In this document: in pieces, positions 34,862 to 42,452 of the stretch | Layout of the letters: every line of letters begins with the position of its first letter | Position numbering within the stretch: the stretch's first letter is position 1 | The notes under the pieces: generated by a model | What the model was told of the DNA's origin: nothing | The model's database searches: none | The model's input: the letters and a program-made list of their open reading frames with translations, nothing else | Program-made: the position numbers and the translations under genes | Assembly (NCBI GenBank): GCA_039888615.1 | Contig: JBDQQS010000002.1 | Direction: 5' to 3' (one strand) | DNA from: Flavimaribacter sp039888615 | GTDB taxonomy: Bacteria; Pseudomonadota; Alphaproteobacteria; Rhizobiales; Rhizobiaceae | Length of the DNA: 64,000 nt

Positions 34862-35884
34862 ATGCTGAAAAACACACAACTTCTTTCATCGATTGTGAGC
34901 GGCTTGTTCGCAGCCGCGCTGTTTGCAACAGGGGCATCGGCTCAGGAGGATCCGCTGCCGTCGTGGAACGACGGACCCAACAAGCAGGCTATCGTCGCAT
35001 TCGTTGCAGCCGTGACGGAAGAAGGCGGACCGGACTACGTGGAGCCGGGCGCACGGATCGCCACATTCGACAATGACGGCACGCTGTGGACCGAGCACCC
35101 GATTTACACGCAGCTTGCCTTCGCGCTGGATCAGGTCAAGGTCATGGCTCCCGACCATCCGGAATGGAAGGATGAAGAACCCTTCAAGTCCATTCTGGCT
35201 GAAGACATGAAGGGTGTCGCTGCGTCCGGCAAGAAAGGCCTGACGGACATCCTGGCCGTCACCCATGCTGGCATGTCTACTGCCGAATTCGAATCCACTG
35301 TGACGAACTGGTTTGCAACAGCCAAACATCCCCGTTTCGACAGACCCTATACCGAACTGGCCTACCAGCCGATGCTGGATGTGCTGAACTATCTGCGCGC
35401 GAACGGTTTCAAGACCTTCATCGTATCGGGCGGCGGCATCGAGTTCATGCGGCCAATGACCGATGAAGTCTACGGGATTCCGGCCGAGCAGGTGGTCGGT
35501 TCGTCCATCAAGACAAAATTCGAGATGCAGGACGGCAAGCCGGTCATCATGCGCCTGGCGGAGGTCAATTTCATCGACGACAAGGACGGAAAACCGATTG
35601 GCATCAACCAGTACATCGGCAAGCGGCCGATTGCTTCCTTCGGAAATTCGGGCGGCGATCGCGAGATGCTGGAATGGACAGGCGCAGGCGACGGCAAGCG
35701 ACTGATGATGCTTGTTTTCCATGACGACGCGGAGCGCGAATACGCCTATGGCCCGGCCGACGGATTGCCTGACACCCATTTCGGCGCATTCCCGCAGTCG
35801 CTGATGGACGAGGCCAATGCGAGAGACAACTGGCATGTGATCAGCATGAAGGATGACTGGAGTCAGATTTTCCCGTCCGAGTAA
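34862..35884 (+). CDS. Secreted HAD-family phosphatase
   Basis: The 340-residue protein has a signal peptide (LLSSIVSGLFAAALFATGAS, cleavage after ASAQ). It shows the HAD motifs IATFDNDGTLW (nucleophile Asp), FKTFIVSGGGIEFM (Ser/Thr motif II region) and IASFGNSGGDREML (acidic metal motif). The layout resembles phosphoserine-phosphatase-like HADs, here exported to the periplasm. Exported HADs of this type are often coded next to arylsulfatases, as here (family knowledge from memory). GGGAGGCGG precedes the ATG. Substrate unknown. Confidence 0.82.
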   Translation: MLKNTQLLSSIVSGLFAAALFATGASAQEDPLPSWNDGPNKQAIVAFVAAVTEEGGPDYVEPGARIATFDNDGTLWTEHPIYTQLAFALDQVKVMAPDHPEWKDEEPFKSILAEDMKGVAASGKKGLTDILAVTHAGMSTAEFESTVTNWFATAKHPRFDRPYTELAYQPMLDVLNYLRANGFKTFIVSGGGIEFMRPMTDEVYGIPAEQVVGSSIKTKFEMQDGKPVIMRLAEVNFIDDKDGKPIGINQYIGKRPIASFGNSGGDREMLEWTGAGDGKRLMMLVFHDDAEREYAYGPADGLPDTHFGAFPQSLMDEANARDNWHVISMKDDWSQIFPSE

Positions 35885-35925
35885 TTCTGTTGTGATGTGT
35901 CCGGCGCCTGCTTTTAAGCAGAGCG

Positions 35926-36140
35926 GCGGTTGGCGCGCTCGCCGATCATATCTGGTCGTTCGCCGGCAAGGACGACTCCGCTGACATCAGCTCAACATTC
36001 CTGCAGCCGTTCCTTTCCTACACGATGCCCTACGCCTGGAGTTTCACCGTCAATATGGAATCGACCTACAATTGGGAAACGGACCGGAAGGGTGGGGCGC
36101 CCGCGCGTCCGTGACATTTCTGTTTCCGGCGGGTCGGTGA
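35926..36140 (+). pseudogene. Remnant of an outer-membrane channel/transporter-like protein gene
   Basis: Directly after the HAD gene a frame without start reads VGALADHIWSFAGKDD, then STFLQPFLSYTMPYAWSF and TVNMESTYNW (to 36114). In another frame the next bases (36093-36140) read WGARASVTFLFPAGR and stop. Both pieces match, in order, the conserved C-terminal half of the outer-membrane transporter (neuromedin U-like / phenol-degradation MetA-like) family, as I recall it. The N-terminal part and the segment between the pieces are missing, so this is a gene wrecked by deletion. The 260 bp that follow (to 36400) hold no gene I can support. Confidence 0.65.
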
Positions 36141-36400
36141 TCTTCAGTTCAGTAGTCCGCTATTGTCCCTTGAGAGGCCGTAATGCAACAATTGTGATAT
36201 GGCGTTATTCGGCCTGCAATCACGTTCGTGCAGCCGCAGTCGATAGGCGCTTGGTTACATACCGCTATCGGACCGGGCGGGATATTCACCGATAACCGCT
36301 GCAGACGACGGCGCCAGGACGGATAAGCTCACAGCTACGCCACGGGCTGCGGATAAAAGCTATGTATTCAAGCAATTTGTCTTCTTCTGGCCTCACTTCG

Positions 36401-37552
36401 TCAGGGAACGTGTGCGGAAACAGACTTCAACATCGCGATCACCAATTGATCGAGTTCGTCATTGACCGGAAGCGGCTCTGACGATTGACGGACAATCACT
36501 GTTTGTGAGTCGCGGTCGATCCACAGGTCCTGACCATGGATGCCAACGCCGGCAAGCGCGCCGGCTCCGGTGTCGTACCAGTAGTTGTGGTAGCTGCCGC
36601 CCGGAAAGAGCGATCCCTGTTCACCCGAGGCCCAGATATTGCGATCGCCGCCGCCCCACAATTTTTCGATGAATGGCGCGGGAACGATGGATGCGCCGCC
36701 AAGACGCACGAGTTCTCCCAGGCGCGCAAGATCGCGCGCAGTCATGGAAATGCCCCCTGAAGAGCGTGGATTGCCGGCGCGGTCGACTGTGATGAAGGCG
36801 TCGGTAAAGGCGCCCATCGGCTTCCACAGCTCTTTCGACAGAAAGTCTGCGTAGCGTTCGCCGGCAGCCGCTTCCACGACAAGTCCAGCCATATCGGCGT
36901 TTGGAGAACGATAGGCGTGACGCTCGCCGTGGGGATGGCCGGCGCGCGGCAGCGAACTGAGCAGTTCGCGAAGGGTCAATGTTGGATCATCCGGATTTTC
37001 CGGGTTCCAGAGCATCGCGCGGCGATAGCGGTCGTAGTCGCTGGTCTTGTCGAGGTAGAGTTCTTCGAAATCGACCGCGACCGTCATGTTGAAAAGGTCC
37101 TGAAGCAGAAGATCGCCATAGGCCGATCCTTCCGCGTCGGGAATGTATTTCACCACCGGATCGCTGAAGGACAGCAATCCCCGGCTTTCGAGAATGCCGG
37201 CTAGCAGTCCGGTGACCGATTTCGAAATCGAGAAGATGATATGCGGACGGGCCGGGTCGCAATGACCGGCGCACCATTCCGCAATGATGTGGCCGCCGCG
37301 CAGGACGACCAGTGCGTCGCTGTGACTTTGCTCCAGAAACAGGGGTAGGGCCACGGTTTCGCCGGCCGGGCCATCAACAACGATATCCGCGAAACTTCCA
37401 AGTTCGCACGGCGGCGTCTCCTCGCGACGGGCGCTGGCGATCACCGCCGAGGGCACAAGTTCCGACACGTTCTGGAAAGACCATTTCGAAAAGGGGCGGT
37501 TGCGCCAGTTTGAAAGGGTGACGTCAGCGCGTTCGAACGTTTCGGAGTGCAT
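36401..37552 (-). CDS. Serine hydrolase of the beta-lactamase / 6-aminohexanoate-dimer hydrolase type
   Basis: The 383-residue cytosolic protein has the class C beta-lactamase-fold nucleophile motif SISK (in IIFSISKSVTGLLAGIL), the Tyr motif region ERHAYRSPNADMAG and a late GVGIHGQDLWI (the HxG-type third motif). Relatives include nylon-oligomer hydrolase NylB, esterases and D-amino-acid peptidases. The ATG at 37552 follows GGAAAGGA; an upstream in-frame stretch of 22 codons is unlikely to be translated. It sits downstream of the aminotransferase gene on the same strand (gap 140 bp), which would suit release of an omega-amino acid for that enzyme, but that is speculation. Confidence 0.78.
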   Translation of the reverse strand: MHSETFERADVTLSNWRNRPFSKWSFQNVSELVPSAVIASARREETPPCELGSFADIVVDGPAGETVALPLFLEQSHSDALVVLRGGHIIAEWCAGHCDPARPHIIFSISKSVTGLLAGILESRGLLSFSDPVVKYIPDAEGSAYGDLLLQDLFNMTVAVDFEELYLDKTSDYDRYRRAMLWNPENPDDPTLTLRELLSSLPRAGHPHGERHAYRSPNADMAGLVVEAAAGERYADFLSKELWKPMGAFTDAFITVDRAGNPRSSGGISMTARDLARLGELVRLGGASIVPAPFIEKLWGGGDRNIWASGEQGSLFPGGSYHNYWYDTGAGALAGVGIHGQDLWIDRDSQTVIVRQSSEPLPVNDELDQLVIAMLKSVSAHVP

Positions 37553-37692
37553 GAATTCCTTTCCGCCTATAAATCCGGCGCCCGGGTTGGCGCGCGCAAA
37601 AGGATTTTGGCAGCCCATGTTGAAGCGAAGCTAATAAGCGATCGCAGATTGCGCAATCATTTGGCGAATTTCGTTTTCTTATTTACTCCGGG

Positions 37693-39069
37693 CTATTGCC
37701 CGAGCTTGGCCGCAGCGGCGTCCAGCGCCCGGCTCAATCTTTCGCAGGCCAGGTCCACATGCTCTCGGCTCCAGATCAGGGGAGGCGAGAAAATCATCGT
37801 GTCGCCGACGCAGCGCACCATCAGGCCATTGGCGACGGCGTGGTCGCGGACGATGTCGCCGGCGGCGGCGGCCGGTTCGAATCGCTCGCGGGAGCCGTTC
37901 CCGCGGGCCAGTTCGACCGCGCCCATGAGCCCTACCGATCGGGTTTCGCCGACAATGTCGTGTTTTCCGATCGTTTCGGCGAGCACCTTCGAGAAGTAGG
38001 GGCCGGTGTCGTTGGCGACGCGCTCGACGAGACCTTCCCGCTCGATGATGTCGAGGTTGGCCAGCGCCACGGCGCAACACACCGGATGACCGGAATAGGT
38101 GTAACCGTGATAGAACTCGCCGCCCTTTTCGACCAGGGTCGAGGAAACGCGCTCGCCGACCATCAGCGCCGACAGCGGCTGATAGCCGGAGGTCAGCGCC
38201 TTGGCGGTTGTAATCATATCGGCCTCAATACCGTAAGTCTCGCAGGCGAACCATGCGCCGGTGCGTCCATAGCCTGTGATCACTTCGTCGATCATCAGCA
38301 GCACGTCGTATTTGCGGCAGATGCGCTGGATTTCCGGCCAGTAGCTCGCCGGCGGAATCTTGACGCCGCCGGCGCCCATGACCGGTTCTCCGATGAAAGC
38401 CGCGACCTTGTCCGCTCCGGCTTCCAGGATTGCCTCTTCCACCGCGCGGGCGGCCCGTATTCCGAAGTCGTGGTCGCTTTCGCCAGCTTGCGCGAATTCA
38501 TAGGAATAGGGCGGCATGACATGGACGATGTTCGGCACAGCGCCATGAAGCTGGCCGTGCATGCCGGCCATGCCGCCGAGCGAGGCGCCGGTGATGGAGG
38601 AGCCGTGGTAGGCGGTGTTTCGCGAGATGATGATGTTCTTTTCGGGCTTGCCTTCAAGCGACCAGAAATGGCGCACCAGCCGCACAGCCGTGTCGTTGGC
38701 TTCCGAACCCGAAGAACCGTAGAAGACCTGATCCAGGCCCGTTGGCGCGAGTTTCGCCAGTTTCGCCGCCAGAAGAACCGGCGTCGGCGTCGTGCAGCGA
38801 AAGAAGGAATTGTAATAGGGAAGTTCCTTCATTTGCTCATAGGCGGCTTTCGCGAGTTCGTCGCGACCGTAGCCGATGTTCACGCACCACAGGCCCGCCA
38901 TGCCGTCGAGGATTTCATTGCCCGCGCTGTCGTAAACAAACGGGCCGTCGGCCCTGACGATCATGCGCGCGCCATCGCCGCGCAGATGTTTGTGATCGGT
39001 GAAGGGGTGCAGGTGATGAGCGTTGTCGAGCGCCTGAAGCTGCTCGGTCGTAAAGTTCTGATAAGTCAT
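37693..39069 (-). CDS. Class III pyridoxal-phosphate aminotransferase
   Basis: The 458-residue protein is a typical omega-amino-acid/pyruvate class III transaminase. It has GMAGLWCVNIGYGRDELAKA, VFYGSSGSEANDTAVRLVRHF, LLMIDEVITGYGRTGAWFAC and TTAKALTSGYQPLSA, with the PLP Lys in TTAKAL. Such enzymes move the amino group of beta-alanine, GABA, taurine-like or amine substrates to pyruvate. The start is the first ATG of the conserved N-terminus (TYQNFTTEQLQALDNAHHLH). The gene is upstream of the beta-lactamase-fold hydrolase and next to IS and gene debris on its other side. Confidence 0.88.
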   Translation of the reverse strand: MTYQNFTTEQLQALDNAHHLHPFTDHKHLRGDGARMIVRADGPFVYDSAGNEILDGMAGLWCVNIGYGRDELAKAAYEQMKELPYYNSFFRCTTPTPVLLAAKLAKLAPTGLDQVFYGSSGSEANDTAVRLVRHFWSLEGKPEKNIIISRNTAYHGSSITGASLGGMAGMHGQLHGAVPNIVHVMPPYSYEFAQAGESDHDFGIRAARAVEEAILEAGADKVAAFIGEPVMGAGGVKIPPASYWPEIQRICRKYDVLLMIDEVITGYGRTGAWFACETYGIEADMITTAKALTSGYQPLSALMVGERVSSTLVEKGGEFYHGYTYSGHPVCCAVALANLDIIEREGLVERVANDTGPYFSKVLAETIGKHDIVGETRSVGLMGAVELARGNGSRERFEPAAAAGDIVRDHAVANGLMVRCVGDTMIFSPPLIWSREHVDLACERLSRALDAAAAKLGQ

Positions 39070-39228
39070 GTCAATAACCTGTCCTCATGTCTCTTTCCGC
39101 TGTGGTTCGGAAAGAGCGGTTGGGAATAGCCGACGCGCGCGCACAGGCGCAGCAATTCGGTGTAGCGTGTCCGAGGTGAAGGCGACACTGTCCAGGGCAA
39201 AGGGCCAGACAGCCGGTTTCGCACGGCA

Positions 39229-39606
39229 TCATACATGGGGTTTGCCATGGCGCCAGTACCCAATCATGGTCAGGTGTTTCCGGTCGGGCCGCAATTCCTT
39301 GAGGAAATGTTTTCGAATTTGGCTGACGGCGGCGGTCTCTCCCGCGACCCGGCCGTAGAATAGGTCGCCAGACGCGCTTGCGCGGTCCCACAGGGTGTCG
39401 CGATCGACATCCAGACTGTCGATGTCTGCGCAACCGGAATCGGCGTCGCCGCCCGCGACGGCTGTTTCCGGAATTGCAGCCGATTGCGCCCACCGGATCA
39501 TCCCGGCGCCATAGCCGTCCGCGCGGCCATTTCTTGCAAGCCAGTTGACTTCCAGACCCTGCCAAACGGGCAATTGCCGCCGATCGTCCTTGCTCGGCAT
39601 CTCGAT
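39229..39606 (-). pseudogene. 3' fragment of a siderophore-interacting protein gene (FAD-binding ferric reductase)
   Basis: The frame reads LPVWQGLEVNWLARNG, then DLFYGRVAGETAAVSQIRKH, then FLKELRPDRKHLTMIGYWRH. This is the C-terminal third of siderophore-interacting proteins (ViuB/YqjH type), whose end carries the VAGE and GYWRxG motifs. The N-terminal FAD-binding part is absent. The fragment is joined in frame to an IS110 transposase piece, so a broken gene is certain; a functional product is unlikely. Confidence 0.7.
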
Positions 39607-39777
39607 AAAGGCGAGTGCGGTAACAGGGCCAATGCCGGGAATCGTCATCAGACGATTGCAAACCATATCGTTCCTGACAATGGCCAGAACCTTGTGGTGC
39701 AGACAGGTAAACTCTTCACGGATTTTCCGCCTGGTGTGGTGGGTTTGAAGTTCCTTACAATGTAGCAGCTGCCTCAT
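39607..39777 (-). mobile_element. IS110-family transposase fragment
   Basis: About 57 codons end in CNRLMTIPGIGPVTALAF, the helix-hairpin signature (TIPGxGPVTA) of the C-terminal transposase_20 domain in IS110-family elements. The N-terminal DEDD catalytic domain is missing. The reading frame continues into the siderophore-interacting-protein fragment, so the element is a truncated scar rather than an active IS. Confidence 0.75.
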
Positions 39778-39806
39778 TCAGGAACTTTAAATCCGTAAAC
39801 CACACC
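39733..39806. repeat. Imperfect inverted repeat at the IS110 scar
   Basis: GGTGTGGT...TTTGAAGTTCCT (39733-39755) is matched, inverted and with a few mismatches and gaps, by AGGAACTTTAAA...AAACCACACC (39780-39806). The arms flank the start of the transposase fragment. They may be a leftover of a mobile-element end or a hairpin. Confidence 0.4.
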
Positions 39807-40086
39807 AGAATCATAATCTTGCTAATGCCTATATCGAATCTGAAGTTCGAGAAAAACGTGCTGCAGGATGTAACGAAGTTCAGATTCGAGGCGCTAGAAG
39901 TCGTCGCGCACGTGGGGCCAGAAGTTGACCGACAGGTTTTTGGTTTCATTGGCGCAAAGCTGTCGTTTAGGTCCGGTGCAGTCAATTCCAGCGCCAACTC
40001 GATCCTAATGCATACAAAGGAGGTGGATGCAGGTGTCCTTTGGGTATTCCGGATGATCACCGACTGCGAGTTCGATGGATGCAGAA
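39807..40086. other. Interval without a supported gene
   Basis: A plus-strand frame is open from about 39819 (NLKFEKNVLQDVTKFRFEAL at its start), but it has no recognisable family, no ribosome site and runs into the 3' end of lrgB on the other strand. I treat the interval as debris at the edge of the apionate block. Confidence 0.4.
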
Positions 40087-40803
40087 TCACAGAAATAGGC
40101 CGAGTACGAATGGAACGAGAACGCTCGTCACCAAAGCGTTCAGGGCCATGCCGATACCGGCGAAAGCGCCCGCGACCTCGTTGACCTGAAAGGCGCGCGC
40201 AGTGCCAATTCCGTGAGCGGCTACACCGACTGCAAAGCCGCGCGCACGCCAATCCCGTATCCGGAGGCCGTTCATCAAAGGCGTGACGATCACCGCGCCT
40301 ATGATGCCTGTAAGGATCACAAGCACTGCGGTCAGCGAGGTTAGGCCGCCAAGTGCGTCCGAGATGCCGATCGCCACAGGCGCGGTCGTCGATTTGGGGC
40401 TGATAGAGACAACGACCTGCTCCGGAAGGCCGAAGGCAACAGAGAGCCCTACCGCCGAGACTGCCGCAGCCACGGATCCTGCGACGAGTGCGGCCACCAT
40501 CGGCAAAACGAGCCTGCGGATCGTCGAGCGGTTGGAATAAAGCGGTATCGCCAGCGCCACTGTTGCCGGCCCAAGCAGGAAATGGATGAACTGGGCGCCC
40601 TCGAAATATCGCCAGTAAGGAGTCTCGGTCATCCACAGGACCACGGCCATCACGCAAACTGCCATCAGAACCGGGTTCGCCAAGGCGTGGCGCCCGACCC
40701 GCTTCGACACCTGGTCGGCTGCGAGATAGATTACGATCGTGCAACTCAGCCACCAGAGCGGCTCGGTTGTCAGGTAGCTCCAGATTTTGGCGGGATCACC
40801 CAT
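40087..40803 (-). CDS. lrgB: LrgB/CidB-family membrane protein
   Basis: The 238-residue protein has about seven hydrophobic helices and the LrgB signatures HFLLGPATVALAIPLYSN, ISPKSTTAPVAIGISDALGG and GVAAHGIGTARAFQVNE. It works with the LrgA-like protein coded just upstream; the genes overlap by 8 bp. Bacterial LrgAB-type proteins are known as murein-hydrolase modulators and as pyruvate or 3-hydroxypropionate transporters, and the plant fusion PLGG1 transports glycolate and glycerate. Here the operon also codes for OiaX, which makes glycolate, so glycolate transport is the attractive role (inference). Confidence 0.87.
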   Translation of the reverse strand: MGDPAKIWSYLTTEPLWWLSCTIVIYLAADQVSKRVGRHALANPVLMAVCVMAVVLWMTETPYWRYFEGAQFIHFLLGPATVALAIPLYSNRSTIRRLVLPMVAALVAGSVAAAVSAVGLSVAFGLPEQVVVSISPKSTTAPVAIGISDALGGLTSLTAVLVILTGIIGAVIVTPLMNGLRIRDWRARGFAVGVAAHGIGTARAFQVNEVAGAFAGIGMALNALVTSVLVPFVLGLFL

Positions 40804-41161
40804 CCTGCGTGCCCTCCGGCGCACGAGCGAGGCGTTCCACGAAGAGGAATGTGTAGACGCTGACCAGCATGGCGAAGACCGTGCTTAGCACCAGCACTGC
40901 CGTTATTGGCAGCCAGTTGTCCGCAAGGACGTCGATGTTCGCAACAACGCCGACGCCCGCAGGGACAAAGAGGAGCGACAAGTGCGCCAGGATCGTCCGA
41001 GCCGTACCCTCGATCTTCAGCAAGACATCCGGCCTGACCGTCAACAGGGATGCCAGCAGGGCGAACCCGATCACCGGGCCGGGGACGGGCAGGCCCATGC
41101 TACGAGCGCTGACCTCTCCGACAAGCTGAAGAACGAATAACAGGGCGATCGCATTCAGCAT
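40796..41161 (-). CDS. lrgA: LrgA/CidA-family membrane protein
   Basis: The 121-residue protein has four helices and the LrgA features LPVPGPVIGFALLASLL and LLFVPAGVGVVANIDVL. ATG at 41161 is preceded by AAGG and gives the normal family length. The gene starts 22 bp after the OiaX stop and overlaps lrgB, so OiaK, OiaX, LrgA and LrgB form one operon. Confidence 0.87.
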   Translation of the reverse strand: MLNAIALLFVLQLVGEVSARSMGLPVPGPVIGFALLASLLTVRPDVLLKIEGTARTILAHLSLLFVPAGVGVVANIDVLADNWLPITAVLVLSTVFAMLVSVYTFLFVERLARAPEGTQDG

Positions 41162-41183
41162 GGGGGGCCTTGTTTGAAGCGCG

Positions 41184-42452
41184 TCAGAGCGTTTCGGGCT
41201 CTGGGCGTTTGTAGGTTTCAAGCGCATGCTTCAACTCGCCGCGAGCTTCAGCGTGGGTTTCGACAGGGATGCCATCCCGTGCGGCCTCTGCGGCCTGGCG
41301 CAATGCTATCACGCCGGCCGCGGATCCGTCCGGATGTCCCTGGATCCCTCCTCCGGCGCAGAAGATGAAGTCGTCGTTGCCAAGAACGTCCCGCGCCGGG
41401 GCGACCTGCCACGCGGTCTGGGCCGAGGAATAGACCGGCACAGCGGCGTAGTCCGGTCCGCCATCTTCGAACACTGGCGCCTGTACCGACCGCGCGGACT
41501 GCGCGACCACACTGTCGGCCTCGGTGAACTTGCTGCCCAGCCCGTTGACATGGAGGTGATCCGCTCCGGCCAATCGCCAGAGCTTCTGCCAGACAGGGAA
41601 ACCGATGCCGATATCGGGCGAGCGGGAAAATAGTCCCCAGCCGGCGCGATGGCCGTGGAGGATGTGGGGACTGCGTTCGCGTACGGCTCGAAGGCCGCTC
41701 ATCCCGACCGAGCTCACGCAAACCATGGCGCAATTAGCACCGTGCTCGGTCAGCAGGTCGAGATTGCGCCACATAGTGTCGATCTCGTCGGTAATGTTGA
41801 AGGCGTACATGACGCGCTTACCGGTACGCTCCTCGTAGTCCTTCAACACGCGCATGACGGCGGCCACGCGCTGGTCCAGCGGGCAGTGCGGACCGTTGGC
41901 CTGAAGCTCGTCATCCTTGATGAAATCGATTCCGGCCTCGGCCAGCGTCTTCACAAGCGCTGCAGTCTCCTCTGGCCCCAGACCCACACAGGGCTTGATG
42001 ATTGTGCCGATCATCGGTCCCTCGCTGCCTATGAGGGCGGCGCGGGTGCCGGGAGCGCCGAACTGGGGTCCCGGGTTGGTCGCTGCGAATTCGGACGGCA
42101 GTCCGATCTCTGTCAGGCGAATGGCGGAGAGTTCCGCCAGTTCGAAAAGGTTGCCGGCAAGGGTGGACAGCAGTGTGGTCAGCGAGGCGCCGAAGTTTTC
42201 CATCGGCCAGCTGATGCGGGCAGTTCCGCGCTCGTAGCTGGCTGCGTCGATTCGACAGGGTAGCGACGGGGTGGGCGAAGTGCTTGTCACCTCCAGGCTC
42301 TCGATCCGCGCACCGTTGCGGACACGGATCTCATTGGTGTCGTGGGCGATCTTGCCGAATGAGCCGGTCGACTGTTCACTCGCCAGAACTTCCGCCCCCC
42401 TGGCAATTCCGAGGGGCGATTCCAACTCGTAGGTCGCGGTTATGCGGGTCAT
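41184..42452 (-). CDS. oiaX: RuBisCO-like protein, probable 3-oxo-isoapionate-4-phosphate transcarboxylase/hydrolase OiaX
   Basis: The 422-residue protein has the RuBisCO large-subunit fold. IIKPCVGLGP carries the first active-site Lys (153). DFIKDDELQANG carries the carbamylated-Lys/Asp/Glu metal set (K179, D181, E182). GHRAGWGLFSRSPDIGIGFP has the active-site His/Arg and HVNGLGSKF the loop-6 Lys. In the D-apionate pathway OiaX cleaves 3-oxo-isoapionate 4-phosphate to 3-phosphoglycerate and glycolate. The name rests on context: OiaK overlaps it by 4 bp and ApnO is divergent. Other RuBisCO-like proteins (isomerases, other hydrolases) are possible but fit the neighbours less well. Confidence 0.8.
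   Translation of the reverse strand: MTRITATYELESPLGIARGAEVLASEQSTGSFGKIAHDTNEIRVRNGARIESLEVTSTSPTPSLPCRIDAASYERGTARISWPMENFGASLTTLLSTLAGNLFELAELSAIRLTEIGLPSEFAATNPGPQFGAPGTRAALIGSEGPMIGTIIKPCVGLGPEETAALVKTLAEAGIDFIKDDELQANGPHCPLDQRVAAVMRVLKDYEERTGKRVMYAFNITDEIDTMWRNLDLLTEHGANCAMVCVSSVGMSGLRAVRERSPHILHGHRAGWGLFSRSPDIGIGFPVWQKLWRLAGADHLHVNGLGSKFTEADSVVAQSARSVQAPVFEDGGPDYAAVPVYSSAQTAWQVAPARDVLGNDDFIFCAGGGIQGHPDGSAAGVIALRQAAEAARDGIPVETHAEARGELKHALETYKRPEPETL

Noticed and set aside
39071..39661. Second frame over the IS/siderophore-gene remnants (minus strand)
   Set aside because: Arg/Gly-rich with no domain; the overlapping frame ending at 39229 carries the recognisable motifs.
39819..40184. 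Plus-strand frame between the IS scar and lrgB
   Set aside because: No ribosome site or recognisable family, and its end overlaps lrgB antisense.
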